This document shows, piece by piece, positions 44,292 through 53,861 of a stretch of 64,000 nucleotides of DNA (the first letter of the stretch is position 1; each line of letters opens with the position of its first letter). The translations under genes were made by a program, and so were the position numbers. The stretch comes from Veillonellaceae bacterium DNF00626 (GTDB taxonomy: Bacteria > Bacillota > Negativicutes > Veillonellales > Dialisteraceae): positions 29,493 through 93,492 of the forward strand of contig KQ960818.1 in the NCBI GenBank assembly GCA_001553355.1, read 5' to 3'. The notes beneath the pieces are model-generated. The model did no database searches and was not told the DNA's origin. It worked only from the letters and a program-made list of their open reading frames with translations.

Positions 44292-47282
44292 TTAAACGGC
44301 CGGTGTAATTTTTCCTCGTTTCAAATCGAAAAATGCACCGCGATGTTGTTCTCTCCCTACTTCTTCTGCTAATTCCATCGTTCTTTTATGGCAGGTAAAT
44401 AGGAATATTTGCTGTACTCTCCCTAACTGTAAAAGAAATTTTAATGTTTCTTTTTGTCGTCTTTCGTCAAAGCGCACAAAAATATCGTCTAATACAATGG
44501 GCAGCGCTTCTATTTGCTTCCCAAAGGAAAGTGCCATGGAAAGGCGCAAGGCTAAGTACACTTGATCGCCTGTACCGGATGACCAGAGTGATGAGGATTT
44601 TTCTACATGATAGTCATCAATGATGCGTATGTCTTTTCCGCTTTCGTCAATGGTCAGTGCATATTTGCCCCCAGTCATTTCTTTGAGAAACTCATTGGCT
44701 TTTTGGACAATTTCCGGTTGCTTTCCTGATTCGTAACAACCACCTACTTTTGCTAATATTTTTTCTACCAATAATTCCGTCAGCCAATCTTCCATATTTT
44801 CTTCTAATTCCGTTTCGATTTCTTTTTTCTTTTGTAAAAGTTTCGTCATGGTGTCATCACTCGCAAGGCGCATGATTTCATTTCCGATAGCGCCTTGTTT
44901 TTGTTTTAAATCGCCTATGTCTTTGGTCAGGGTATTTATTTCTTTTTCTACATGGTCTTGCTTGGCATCCCAAATGACATAATCCCCTTTTTCTAAGTCA
45001 TTCCACAGCTTAGCAAATGTTTCCTCATCCCCTGCATACGCGCGAATATCGCTTTGTACTTGCTGCCATGCGTTCAGCAAATTATCATGATTTTCGTAAG
45101 CATTCACTTTTTCTACAAATTCATCGGCATCTGCTGCATCGACTAAGGCAAACAGGGCTTCTAAATCTTTTTCTGCTGTCTTCCATTTCGTATCCCATTC
45201 TGCTAATTCTTGTTTGTACATGTCATGCTGATGATTTTTTTCCGCCACTCGCTCCCATTCTAAGTTCCGGTTTTTATTTTCTTCGTAAAGTTCCGCAATT
45301 CGTTCCGGCGTCACTTGATCATAGCTACCGACAGTGCGAATAATCTTTTCTGCCCGATCGTAAAAATCTTGATATTCCTTTTCTACATTTTGCAAGCGAA
45401 CATTCCATATCTTCCCTTTCGCTTCCGCGGCAGAAATTTTTTGCCATTGTTCTTGCAATGTAAGTAATTTGTCTGCTGAAACTTCCGGTAAATGATTCTT
45501 CTTTAGCCATTCTTTCCATTGATTTTCTAAGGCTTGCCATCTTTGATGCAATGCATTTCCTTCTTCTACCCATTCATCATGCGCTTTTTCTTGTTTTTTG
45601 ACGGTTTCTTTGCGCCATGCCAAAGCTTGCTCTTCTGCTCGGTAACGGTAGAATTCACTCCGTTTTTCCTGCATCACATTATGGAACGCAGATAAATCCG
45701 TTTCATTGTGCGGAGAATTTTCCCCTAATATGTCATTTAATTTCTTTTTTTCTTCCGTCACTTGTCTTAATGTCTCTTCTACGGTGACGATTTTTTTATT
45801 TCTTCGACGGAAACTGTAACGATTCACCATCGCAAAGAGAAACGCACCGCCACCACAGGCAACAGCCAAGTACAGTGCTTCATACCCCCACAGCGAGAGA
45901 TAAAACAGTGCCAAACTCCCAAGAGAAGCGGCTAAAAATACTATCGCTACCCAAAACCATAACGTATAATTACTTTTCTTTTTCTCGGCTAATTTTTTAT
46001 ATTCTTCCGTTAAAAGGGCTTCTTTGTGAATCAGTATTTCTAAATTTTCCCCTTTTGATTCGTAATCACGCCATTCTTCTTCCGTAGAAATATCAGGTTT
46101 CTCGGTATTTTTTTCTTCGATGACCTCTACTTTCGGTTCCCGTTTTTCTCTAAAGTGAAGTTCATTCTCACACACCGTGGCGCTTTGAGCCAGTTGCCTG
46201 CCTTCTTCCCAGTCTATATCCATCACCGTTTCATCTATGGACAAAGGGCGATCCCACAAAGGCAAACTATATCCTAAGGAAATGAAATTCTTGCGCCAAA
46301 GTTCTTTTTCTTCTTTCAACTGATGCAAGTCTTCGATTATTTTTTTCCATTGCCCTAATTCCGCATAGATATTTTCCAATTCTTCCGCTTGATTCAACCA
46401 TGGAATGATTTCACTCTTGCTTTTCGGTTCATAGGCACTGATTTTTTCTTGCAAAATTTTCCGCTGATCATCAATGACTTTCATTTCATTGATAATTTCA
46501 TTCCATCGCTCTTTTCCATGGGAAGGAAATGTTTTTACTTGTCGGCTGATTTCCAACTGTTTCTTGATATCAATACCACGTTTATAATATTCGCGCGCGC
46601 CATTTAATTTTTCGATATATTTATTTTCTTTTTCTGCCTTTTTTAATTCCTGTTCTTTTTCGTGAAGTACCTGTTTTACTTTTTCCTGCTCTTTTTGCAA
46701 ATGAGCAAAATTCGTTTCTTCTTTTCCTAATTCATCTATTTCTTTTTGTGTCTCCGAATAGTTTTCCAACAGTTGATTGATTTTCCGTTTTCCCATAGAT
46801 GAGGAGATGAAAAGTTTTTCTTTTTCTTTCGCCACGGCATTTTTCGCCTCTATAATTTTTCCGCCCCCTTGAAGCATGAAAAATTGGCTCTGCACAGAAT
46901 CGTTAAAGAAAAAAGATGATCCTTGCAAATCTTCTAAGCCCACAGCAAATATTTTTTCATACAGGTTCCTCGTTAATCCGTTCCACCACAAATCTGCCGG
47001 TTCTTCTTCGTGACGGAGTCCTTTTTCTCCATCAATCCAATGGTTTTTTTCTCGCCGGTGAATACGATAAATCGCATCGCCTCGAAGTATTTCCATATTC
47101 CCAAAATTTCCTTGCCACCGGCCCCGTTCATAGCCAAACAGCATCTGACGAATGAAAGAAAGCATCGTGGTTTTTCCGCTTTCGTTTTCTCCCATAACCA
47201 CATTCAATTCCGAGAGAGACGGCCTCCATGTTTCTTCCTGATAAATACCGTAACGTTCTAATTGCAGTTCTTTTATTTTCAT
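44292..47282 (-). CDS. yhaN: YhaN-like Rad50/SbcC-type ATPase
   Basis: 996 residues from the ATG at 47282 (GGGAGG upstream, ATGA overlap with yhaO). Walker A GENESGKTT lies near residue 36. Two long charged coiled-coil arms follow, and a pair of membrane-like hydrophobic runs (near YTLWFWVAIVFLAASLG and ALYLAVACGGGAF) lies in the middle, which is typical of YhaN. Near the C-terminus come SGTGDQVYLALRLS (signature) and LPIVLDDIFVRFD (Walker B). With YhaO it should form a Mre11-Rad50-like DNA-end processing complex, possibly membrane-linked. Confidence 0.9.
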   Translation of the reverse strand: MKIKELQLERYGIYQEETWRPSLSELNVVMGENESGKTTMLSFIRQMLFGYERGRWQGNFGNMEILRGDAIYRIHRREKNHWIDGEKGLRHEEEPADLWWNGLTRNLYEKIFAVGLEDLQGSSFFFNDSVQSQFFMLQGGGKIIEAKNAVAKEKEKLFISSSMGKRKINQLLENYSETQKEIDELGKEETNFAHLQKEQEKVKQVLHEKEQELKKAEKENKYIEKLNGAREYYKRGIDIKKQLEISRQVKTFPSHGKERWNEIINEMKVIDDQRKILQEKISAYEPKSKSEIIPWLNQAEELENIYAELGQWKKIIEDLHQLKEEKELWRKNFISLGYSLPLWDRPLSIDETVMDIDWEEGRQLAQSATVCENELHFREKREPKVEVIEEKNTEKPDISTEEEWRDYESKGENLEILIHKEALLTEEYKKLAEKKKSNYTLWFWVAIVFLAASLGSLALFYLSLWGYEALYLAVACGGGAFLFAMVNRYSFRRRNKKIVTVEETLRQVTEEKKKLNDILGENSPHNETDLSAFHNVMQEKRSEFYRYRAEEQALAWRKETVKKQEKAHDEWVEEGNALHQRWQALENQWKEWLKKNHLPEVSADKLLTLQEQWQKISAAEAKGKIWNVRLQNVEKEYQDFYDRAEKIIRTVGSYDQVTPERIAELYEENKNRNLEWERVAEKNHQHDMYKQELAEWDTKWKTAEKDLEALFALVDAADADEFVEKVNAYENHDNLLNAWQQVQSDIRAYAGDEETFAKLWNDLEKGDYVIWDAKQDHVEKEINTLTKDIGDLKQKQGAIGNEIMRLASDDTMTKLLQKKKEIETELEENMEDWLTELLVEKILAKVGGCYESGKQPEIVQKANEFLKEMTGGKYALTIDESGKDIRIIDDYHVEKSSSLWSSGTGDQVYLALRLSMALSFGKQIEALPIVLDDIFVRFDERRQKETLKFLLQLGRVQQIFLFTCHKRTMELAEEVGREQHRGAFFDLKRGKITPAV

Positions 47283-48547
47283 TGATCCGCCTCCCATAAC
47301 CGCTCTACGCCCGACAATTTCGCCTTTTTAAAAGCACGCAGAAGCATCTCATCGGATAGGCGATGTCTGATTTCGTTATATTTCAAGAGTTCCGGTTCTT
47401 TTTCTATCATTTCTTTGATTTTCTTGATTTTTTGCCCTTCCGATAAATTTTCGACAGATTCGTAGGTTTTCAAATAAGTCCCTATTTCATCGGGCAAATT
47501 TTTCCGTTTCTCAAAATCAATAAAAGGCTCTGTACGGTCTTTGATTTCAGCGAAATAGCAAAAGTTATGATGGAATTTTTCTTTATCGTTCAATGTGGCA
47601 AGAATGTATTCCATGCCTTCCGGTGATGTGATGCCGTGGGCGATGGGACTTCTCCCGGTGAAAATAAGTCTTACAATCATGGAATGCCCTACTTTCCCTC
47701 GCAAAAGTGAGCGTTTCTTATTCAGATATTGCCAAAGGTCTTCCACCTGTGCAAAGGAACTGATATCAATACTCCAATCCACCCAACGCATCATATCGGT
47801 TTCTATAAATTCCATCTCCACTGTACCGTATTCCCCTACATTAACCAGGTAGCACCCTCGCGGGCCTGTTTCTGACTTATCCAGTCCCTGTATATTTCCG
47901 GGATAAACAATGTACGGCTCTGTGGAAATAATTTGCCTTGTGTGAATATGTCCTAAGGCCCAATAGTCCATACCTGCCACTCTCAAATCTTCTATGGTGC
48001 ATGGAGCATAAGGGCTTTCACTCACTCCCACTTCCGTATGAAGCATGCCGATAGAGAATAATTTATCATCTTTTTTATGAAAACGACGAACCAAATTTTC
48101 CGTCACATGATTTGTCTTATAACTCATCCCATAAACCATTGCCACCGTTTCATTTTTTACATGAATAGGCACTCCTTCTACATCGTCGGCGGAAAATACA
48201 TGCACTGACGGCACCATGGGAATTTCTGCATTCCATCCGGATTCCAACGGGTCATGATTTCCATGAACAATAAATATTTCTATATGCGCCAAAGCGGCAC
48301 GATAAAGTTCGCGCGCAAAAGCAATTTGCGCAGCCAAGCTATGATTTTCACTATTATATACATCGCCGGCAATAAGAAGCGCATTCACTTTCCGATCAAT
48401 GGCGATATTCACCACATTTTCAAAAGCTTTATTCCCTGCTTCTCGAAGTGCCTCTGCCCACGGTCCGCCACTACCGTCACGAAGTCCGGAAAGAGGTTCT
48501 CCTAAATGAAGATCCGCACAATGTATGAATGAAAATGGTTTTCCCAT
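47279..48547 (-). CDS. yhaO: YhaO-like metallophosphoesterase (Mre11/SbcD-type nuclease)
   Basis: 422 residues. Metal-site motifs in order: CADLHLGEPL, IAGDVYN, VHGNHDP and ALGHIH, as in SbcD/Mre11 exonucleases. The C-terminal half would contact the ATPase. AAGGAGG precedes the start. It is translated just before yhaN, with ATGA overlap, which matches the conserved yhaO-yhaN pair of Bacillus. Role in DNA double-strand-end processing is family-based. Confidence 0.9.
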   Translation of the reverse strand: MGKPFSFIHCADLHLGEPLSGLRDGSGGPWAEALREAGNKAFENVVNIAIDRKVNALLIAGDVYNSENHSLAAQIAFARELYRAALAHIEIFIVHGNHDPLESGWNAEIPMVPSVHVFSADDVEGVPIHVKNETVAMVYGMSYKTNHVTENLVRRFHKKDDKLFSIGMLHTEVGVSESPYAPCTIEDLRVAGMDYWALGHIHTRQIISTEPYIVYPGNIQGLDKSETGPRGCYLVNVGEYGTVEMEFIETDMMRWVDWSIDISSFAQVEDLWQYLNKKRSLLRGKVGHSMIVRLIFTGRSPIAHGITSPEGMEYILATLNDKEKFHHNFCYFAEIKDRTEPFIDFEKRKNLPDEIGTYLKTYESVENLSEGQKIKKIKEMIEKEPELLKYNEIRHRLSDEMLLRAFKKAKLSGVERLWEADQ

Positions 48548-48678
48548 AAAGCCTCCTTATGTATCTGTTCTACTATCTTCTCCATTATACAAAGTTTCCC
48601 ATGATAACGCACATATTTCCTTATTTCCATCAAAAATTTCCACAAAAAAATGTGACGGATAATCCATCACATCCTTGT

Positions 48679-48939
48679 CTACATCTCATTGTAAATCGCC
48701 GCCACCGCATCATATTCTTCATCTGTCGGCGGAACGTATTCTTCTTCCCCTTTATCATCTATGTCGATGCGTGATAAAAGAATTTCCGGTTCTTCTTCGT
48801 CATCTTCCGTTTCAGGAATGGATACCAACACCGCAAATTGCTTCCCGGCAAAAGGAATCACTTCATCTTGTACATAATCTTTTACTGTACCGTCAGGGCT
48901 TTCTATACCGACAATAATCGGTTCGTCTTTCATGTCCAT
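48679..48939 (-). CDS. DUF1292 family protein (YrzB-like)
   Basis: 86 residues, very acidic. The pattern is typical of DUF1292: GKQFAVLVSIPETEDDEEE in the middle and a charged EEEYVPPTDEEYDAVAAIY end. Function unknown. It is the last gene of alaS-ireB-ruvX-DUF1292, the usual Firmicutes order, which supports the call. Confidence 0.9.
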   Translation of the reverse strand: MDMKDEPIIVGIESPDGTVKDYVQDEVIPFAGKQFAVLVSIPETEDDEEEPEILLSRIDIDDKGEEEYVPPTDEEYDAVAAIYNEM

Positions 48940-48947
48940 AATAACCT

Positions 48948-49373
48948 CTATTTCTTTTGATTGGATAAATATTGTAAATAACCTTCTAAAATAACCACTG
49001 CCGCCATTTTGTCAATCACTTTTTTTCTCTTCTTACGACTGACATCTGCTGCAATCAACTGTTTTTGCGCCATTACCGTGGTCAAGCGTTCATCCCAAAA
49101 CCGATAGGGAATCTGCGGAAACGCTTCTTCCAATTCTTTGGCAAAAAGCTCTGTCTGCTCTGCGCGTTTCCCTTTTGTTCCATTCATATGAAGAGGCATA
49201 CCTATGACAAATTCTTCCACTTCATATTGATCAACCAATTCTTGCAGACGGGCAAAATCTTTTTCTCTTGTCGTATGGCGAATCGTTTCTACCCCTTGCG
49301 CTGTCCAGCCAAGCAAATCACTGACTGCCACGCCGATAGTCACTGATCCCACATCAAGACTCATAATTCTCAT
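48948..49373 (-). CDS. ruvX: RuvX/YqgF Holliday-junction-resolvase-like protein
   Basis: 141 residues of RNase H fold: [15 protein letters not shown] with the first acidic residue, [15 protein letters not shown], and the [14 protein letters not shown] segment. The family takes part in pre-16S rRNA 5' maturation, and is also annotated as a putative resolvase. It sits 1 base after ireB. Confidence 0.95.
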   Translation of the reverse strand: MRIMSLDVGSVTIGVAVSDLLGWTAQGVETIRHTTREKDFARLQELVDQYEVEEFVIGMPLHMNGTKGKRAEQTELFAKELEEAFPQIPYRFWDERLTTVMAQKQLIAADVSRKKRKKVIDKMAAVVILEGYLQYLSNQKK

Positions 49374-49374
49374 C

Positions 49375-49641
49375 TTAAAGTCCTTTGTGTTTCACATAGA
49401 AGCGTACCAATTCTTCTACCAATTCATCACGTTCCATTCCGGCAATAAGCTTCCGCGCATCATGTTTGCTCGTGATATAAGTAGGCTCACCGGACACAAG
49501 ATACCCTACCAACTGCACAGTCGGATTATGACCTGCGTCTTTCAATGCGCCATAAACCTCATTCAAAATCATGACTGCTTGGGTATTTTCCCCTTCGTCT
49601 ACATTTCGATTCACTAAAATCGTTTTATCTGATACTGCCAT
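49375..49641 (-). CDS. ireB: IreB-family regulatory phosphoprotein (UPF0297)
   Basis: 88 residues from the ATG at 49641, which has AGGAGG 7 bases upstream; a GTG 6 bases earlier is too close to that site. The family motif [33 protein letters not shown]-like region is obvious (here [11 protein letters not shown]). In Enterococcus it is a substrate of the Ser/Thr kinase IreK, with phosphorylated N-terminal Thr; several Ser/Thr occur at the N-terminus here too. No kinase gene is in the window. Confidence 0.93.
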   Translation of the reverse strand: MAVSDKTILVNRNVDEGENTQAVMILNEVYGALKDAGHNPTVQLVGYLVSGEPTYITSKHDARKLIAGMERDELVEELVRFYVKHKGL

Positions 49642-49653
49642 ATTCACGCCTCC

Positions 49654-52263
49654 TTATTGTAATAGCGATTCTATCAGCTTTATCCCTTCTTCTATGGCTT
49701 CATTCACTTTAGAAATATCTTTTCCGCCGGCTTGTGCAACTTGCGGTTTTCCGCCACCGCCGCCGTCACATACTTTGGCAGCACCCGAAATAACTTTTCC
49801 CATATGAACACCGGCTTTTACCGCCTCATCTGTTGCCATACCGACCAAATTTACCTTATCGCCGGTAATCGCCCCTAAGAGGAATGCGCTATTGGGAAGT
49901 TTCGTCTTGACTAAATCTGCCGCTTGCCGAAGTTCATTCATATTTTCAGCAGAAATAACAGCGCCGAAGTAGGAAATACCATTTTTCTCCTTTACCTTCT
50001 TGAGTAAATCTGCCATTTCATTTTTCACTTGATCTCTCTTAAGCTTCTCTATTTCCCGCTCCGAATCTTTCAAAGCAGTCAATGTCTTTTCTACCTTACC
50101 GGGAATATCATGGACTTTCGTCTTTAAAAGTTCAGCCACATGATTCATCATATCCCGATCTGCCACCATAGATTCATAAGCAGCCTGTCCGGTGATAGCT
50201 TCGATACGACGCAAACCGGATCCGATACCGCTTTCACTGATGATACGGAATAATCCTATTTCTCCCGTATTATGCACATGCGAGCCGCCGCATAATTCCA
50301 TACTGAAATCACTAATTTGCACCACTCGCACTTTTTTCTCATATTTTTCGCCAAATAATGCGATCGCACCTTTTTTCTTTGCGTCTTCTATGGGCATTTC
50401 TTCGATATGAAGAGGAATGGCTTTCCATACTTGTTCATTCACCAAACGCTCCACTTTGCCCAACTGTTCCGCCGTCAAAGCTTCATGCCATGTGAAATCA
50501 AAACGCAAACGATCCGGAAGAACTAAAGAACCCGCTTGATTGACTTCGTTCCCCAATACCTGCTTCAAGGCAGCATGTAATAAATGCGTGCCTGTATGAT
50601 TCCGCGCGGTATGTTCCCGACGAATGCGATCCGGCAAAGCTTGTACAACCTCACCTGCACTGATCATTCCTTCTTTTACCGTGCCGATACAGTAAACGAT
50701 ACCGTCAGGCAATTTTTTCGTATTTTCCACAAAAATACTACCGCTATTTCCTATAATACGTCCTGTATCTCCGATTTGTCCGCCGCCTTCAGCATGGAAA
50801 GGATTATTTTTCAATATCACAGTGACCATCTCACCGTCCGCGGCACTGTCTACCGCCTTTCCTTCTTTGCCCAACAAAAGAATCTCCGTCTCACCATCTT
50901 CATCTTTCACTGTCATTGACGCTGTATCAAGACTCGTGGTATCCGGTGTTATCACCTTAGCCGACACTTTTCCTCGTGCCGCTCTGGCTCTTTCCTTTTG
51001 TTCCGCCATAGACGCATCAAAAGCATCCTTATCTATATCAAGCCCTTGCTCCTTAGCTATTTCCTCCGTCAACTCCCACGGGAAACCGTAAGTATCATAA
51101 AGCTTAAATACCTGCTCACCGGAAAGAACTTTTTGCTGCTTTTTCTTATGATCTTCTATCATTTCAGACAACAAATCCGTACCGGCATGAAGTGTCGCTT
51201 GGAAACGTTCCTCCTCAATGCCGGCTGTTTTCTTAATGAAATCCTTTTTCTCCAACAATTCCGGATATGCCACATCTACCATATCAATAACGGTATCAAT
51301 CATTTGTCCCATGAAAGGTCCTTCAATACCGATTAACTTCCCATAACGTACAGCACGACGCAAAATACGGCGCAGCACATAACCGCGACCTTCATTAGAC
51401 GGTAAAATGCCATCAGAAATCATGAACGCAATCGCACGCGTATGATCTGAAATAACCTTCAACGCTACATCGCCGGCATCACTTTGACCGTAAGACACAC
51501 CGGAAAGCCCGGACGCTTTTTCAATAATAGGGAAAAACAAATCCGTCTCAAAATTATTTTTCTTTCCCTGCAACACAGCCGACAAACGTTCAAGACCTGC
51601 CCCGGTATCAATATTCTTCTTCGCCAACGGCAAATAAGAACCATCCTTTTGACGATCAAATTGACTAAATACCAAATTCCATATTTCCAAAAAGCGATCA
51701 CCATCGCCGCCCATTTGATTCTCCGGGTCAGTTCCAAACTCTTCCCCTTGGTCATAAAATATTTCCGAATCAGGCCCGCAAGGCCCTTCGCCTATTTCCC
51801 AAAAATTATCATCCAAGCGATAAATATGACCATCTTCCACGCCGGCGATTTTATTCCAATATTCATAAGCTTCCTTATCATCCGGATAAATCGTCACATA
51901 AAGACGTTCCTTATCTAAATGAATCACTTCCGTCAAAAATTCCCACGCCCAAGTGATGGCTTCTTTTTTGAAATAATCACCAAAAGAGAAATTGCCCAAC
52001 ATTTCAAAAAAAGTATGATGCCGTGCCGTATGTCCGACATTTTCAATATCCCCTGTACGAATACATTTCTGACTGGTGGTAATGCGATGACAAGGCGGCT
52101 CTACCTTCCCTGTGAAATAAGGTTTCAATGGTGCCATACCGGCGCCGATAAGCAAAAGACTGGGATCGTCTTTCGGTATAAGCGGAAAACTTTTCAACCG
52201 CAAATGATTTTTCTTTGTTTCAAAAAATGATAAATATGCTTCACGAATATCGTTGCCCTTCAT
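49654..52263 (-). CDS. alaS: Alanyl-tRNA synthetase
   Basis: 869 residues, complete. The class II catalytic core has the FGDYFKKEAI and GAGLERL segments; the editing domain has zinc ligands in RNHTGTHLLHAAL (HxxxH) and MELCGGSHVHNTGEIG (CxxxH). The C-terminal coiled coil and the Gly-rich CDGGGGGKPQVAQAGG C-Ala motif are present. Upstream a TATAAT lies at 52302-52307 (minus strand), and no T-box sequence is seen. Confidence 0.97.
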   Translation of the reverse strand: MKGNDIREAYLSFFETKKNHLRLKSFPLIPKDDPSLLLIGAGMAPLKPYFTGKVEPPCHRITTSQKCIRTGDIENVGHTARHHTFFEMLGNFSFGDYFKKEAITWAWEFLTEVIHLDKERLYVTIYPDDKEAYEYWNKIAGVEDGHIYRLDDNFWEIGEGPCGPDSEIFYDQGEEFGTDPENQMGGDGDRFLEIWNLVFSQFDRQKDGSYLPLAKKNIDTGAGLERLSAVLQGKKNNFETDLFFPIIEKASGLSGVSYGQSDAGDVALKVISDHTRAIAFMISDGILPSNEGRGYVLRRILRRAVRYGKLIGIEGPFMGQMIDTVIDMVDVAYPELLEKKDFIKKTAGIEEERFQATLHAGTDLLSEMIEDHKKKQQKVLSGEQVFKLYDTYGFPWELTEEIAKEQGLDIDKDAFDASMAEQKERARAARGKVSAKVITPDTTSLDTASMTVKDEDGETEILLLGKEGKAVDSAADGEMVTVILKNNPFHAEGGGQIGDTGRIIGNSGSIFVENTKKLPDGIVYCIGTVKEGMISAGEVVQALPDRIRREHTARNHTGTHLLHAALKQVLGNEVNQAGSLVLPDRLRFDFTWHEALTAEQLGKVERLVNEQVWKAIPLHIEEMPIEDAKKKGAIALFGEKYEKKVRVVQISDFSMELCGGSHVHNTGEIGLFRIISESGIGSGLRRIEAITGQAAYESMVADRDMMNHVAELLKTKVHDIPGKVEKTLTALKDSEREIEKLKRDQVKNEMADLLKKVKEKNGISYFGAVISAENMNELRQAADLVKTKLPNSAFLLGAITGDKVNLVGMATDEAVKAGVHMGKVISGAAKVCDGGGGGKPQVAQAGGKDISKVNEAIEEGIKLIESLLQ

Positions 52264-52477
52264 GATAAGCCCCCTTAGGTCTGTTATTACTTTATCTAAT
52301 TATTATACCATATGAAAAAATAGATAAAAGGAGAAATTTCAAAAAGTATAGATAATATCGCATTTTACAGACTTTTATTTTTTAACCCTTTTATCAAATT
52401 TATAGCAACCAATATTTCCATCTTCTTACCGTTTCATGCCATTCATATCGGTAACAACACCTCATTTTGTTGAAATA

Positions 52478-52505
52478 AAAAGCCCGTGGCATTGCCTCAG
52501 GCTTT
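52478..52505 (-). terminator. Terminator of the small coiled protein gene
   Basis: AAAGCC and GGCTTT pair around a 16-base loop; the minus strand ends in a T-run. It lies about 45 bases past the stop codon. Confidence 0.65.
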
Positions 52506-52551
52506 GGTCTTTCATTATTCTTTTCTTTTGTAATTTCGATTTCTTCTTTAT

Positions 52552-53004
52552 CTACACTTTCAGACGATTTTCCAGTCTGTTTCTTTCCAGTTCCTCTTTC
52601 ATTTCCAGAAGTCCGTCCCACGCTTTCTGCGCTTCCGTTTCCGTATCTGGAATCTTCACAGGTAGTGTCATTTCTTCTTCTGACGGTGTTTCGTGTAAAT
52701 CCACTATCGTTACATCTTCATTCACGTAATCACAGCTCACTGCCGGATCGATATGGCTGTACCTTATCTTCGCCAGTTCCCTTTCCACGCGCCATATCGT
52801 CTGGATAGCTTTGGCATACCTCATCGTCATTTTGATTTTCTCCAAAGCATAATACAGAGGCTCATTCGATGTCTCCCACATATTTGCTATCCACTCTCCG
52901 TCCTGCTCCGGTATCGCTCCGCCCTTATTCTTGAGTTCTTGCAGCTCTCTTTCCGCCCATTCTTCTTTAGATTCCACTGCTTCTTTCAAATCTTCCAGTG
53001 TCAT
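52552..53004 (-). CDS. Hypothetical charged helical protein
   Basis: 150 residues, not matched to a family. It is Glu/Lys-rich and mostly helical, with a repeated Trp pattern (EEWAERE, GEWIANMWE, TIWRVERE, KAWDGLLE). No signal peptide or membrane segment is seen. AAAGGAG lies 9 bases before the ATG and a terminator follows the stop, so it is a real gene. It looks like accessory or phage-derived material, and lies next to the RNA repeat array. Function unknown. Confidence 0.7.
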   Translation of the reverse strand: MTLEDLKEAVESKEEWAERELQELKNKGGAIPEQDGEWIANMWETSNEPLYYALEKIKMTMRYAKAIQTIWRVERELAKIRYSHIDPAVSCDYVNEDVTIVDLHETPSEEEMTLPVKIPDTETEAQKAWDGLLEMKEELERNRLENRLKV

Positions 53005-53214
53005 TTTCTTCAGCTCCTTTCATAATTGAATCAATAACTACCTTGTTGTCTTCATTATTCCTTTTTAGTTCTTACCTGTCAACGTTTCCTTGTCCCTCTT
53101 TTGGTACATTTATTTTTCATCATAAACACCGTCTTTAGATGTATTTTTCATAACTCCAAATAACCATTAAAATCTCCTTTACACTCCTTTGCATATCTTT
53201 GCATAGTATCCGAC

Positions 53215-53243
53215 TTGACAATATTGTCTTTATTTGTTATATT
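53215..53243 (+). promoter_or_regulatory. Promoter of array RNA 1
   Basis: TTGACA, 17 bases, TATATT. The same consensus elements occur at 53534-53562 (copy 2) and 53862-53890 (copy 3), each preceded by the shared upstream block. Confidence 0.9.
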
Positions 53244-53249
53244 GCGATT

Positions 53250-53361
53250 AGATAAAGAAAGAGATGTTCGCACGGACTCCGCTGATTCACTCAGTGGTAA
53301 AGAGGCTGCAACGGTAAGATTGGTTGCGGCCGCCTATGACGTATCTCTTTCTTCGTTTTTT
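53250..53361 (+). ncRNA. Candidate small RNA, copy 1
   Basis: Predicted from the promoter to a U-run. An 11-bp outer stem (AAGAAAGAGAT 53255-53265 with ATCTCTTTCTT 53343-53353) precedes TTTTTT (53356-53361). Inside are hairpin I (CCGCTGA/TCAGTGG, loop TTCAC) and hairpin II (GGCTGCAA 53304-53311 with TTGCGGCC 53324-53331) with the loop CGGTAAGATTGG (53312-53323). The outer stem plus U-run is also the terminator. I know no RNA family with this loop. Start site inferred. Confidence 0.75.
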
Positions 53362-53372
53362 ATACTGTGGTC

Positions 53373-53447
53373 AGATAAAGAATGAATTGCATCCTGCCGT
53401 CTGGACGATTAATTACCGTGTGGCGTAGGGATGAGGTTCATTTTTTT
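53373..53447 (+). ncRNA. Second hairpin element of unit 1, possible RNA or second terminator
   Basis: Follows TATACT at 53361-53366, which with TGACGT 18 bases upstream could be a weak promoter. It starts GTGGTCAGATAAAGAA, resembling the start of RNAs 1 and 3. AATGAA/TTCATT, CATCC/GGATG and GCC/GGC form a broken stem ending in seven T (53441-53447). It may be a separate short RNA or a backup terminator. Confidence 0.45.
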
Positions 53448-53533
53448 ATTATAAACACCGTCTTTAGATGTATTTTTCATAACTCCAAATAACCATTAAA
53501 ATCTCCTTTACACTTCTTTGCATGGTATTCGAC

Positions 53534-53562
53534 TTGACAATATTATCTTTATTTGTTATATT
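53534..53562 (+). promoter_or_regulatory. Promoter of array RNA 2
   Basis: TTGACA at 53534-53539 and TATATT at 53557-53562, 17-base spacer with one base change from copy 1. Confidence 0.9.
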
Positions 53563-53568
53563 GCGATT

Positions 53569-53680
53569 AGATAAAGAAAGAGATGTTCGCACGGACTCCG
53601 CTGATTCACTCAGTGGTAAAGAGGCTGCAACGGTAAGATTGGTTGCGGCCGCCTATGACGTATCTCTTTCTTCGTTTTTT
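53569..53680 (+). ncRNA. Candidate small RNA, copy 2
   Basis: Sequence identical to copy 1 over the predicted RNA. The loop CGGTAAGATTGG is at 53631-53642. Identity of the RNA while the upstream part has changed suggests recent duplication, gene conversion or strong constraint. Confidence 0.75.
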
Positions 53681-53691
53681 ATACTGTGGTC

Positions 53692-53766
53692 AGATAAAGA
53701 ATGAATTGCATCCTGCCGTCTGGACGATTAATTACCGTGTGGCGTAGGGATGAGGTTCATTTTTTT
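53692..53766 (+). ncRNA. Second hairpin element of unit 2
   Basis: Identical to the element at 53373-53447; same weak promoter and T-run, and the same doubts about being a separate transcript. Confidence 0.45.
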
Positions 53767-53861
53767 ATTATAAACACCGTCTTTAGATGCATTTTTCATA
53801 ACTCCAAATAACCATTAAAATATCCTTTACACTTCTTTGCATATCTTTGCATGGTATCCAC

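Noticed and set aside
52264-52400. T-box upstream of alaS
   Set aside because: No AGGGTGGTAACGCG-like sequence; only a simple promoter.
52400-52621. 73-residue frame overlapping the end of the gene at 52552
   Set aside because: Overlaps a better supported gene and its terminator, with unlikely composition.
53279-53303. tRNA D-arm-like CTCAGTGGTAAAG in array RNAs 1 and 2, suggesting a tRNA-like RNA
   Set aside because: No T-arm, anticodon arm or acceptor stem, and the part is missing in copy 3. It is better read as hairpin I.
53522-53704. 60-residue reading frame inside the RNA array
   Set aside because: It runs through the promoter, stems and terminator of copy 2 and has no ribosome site.
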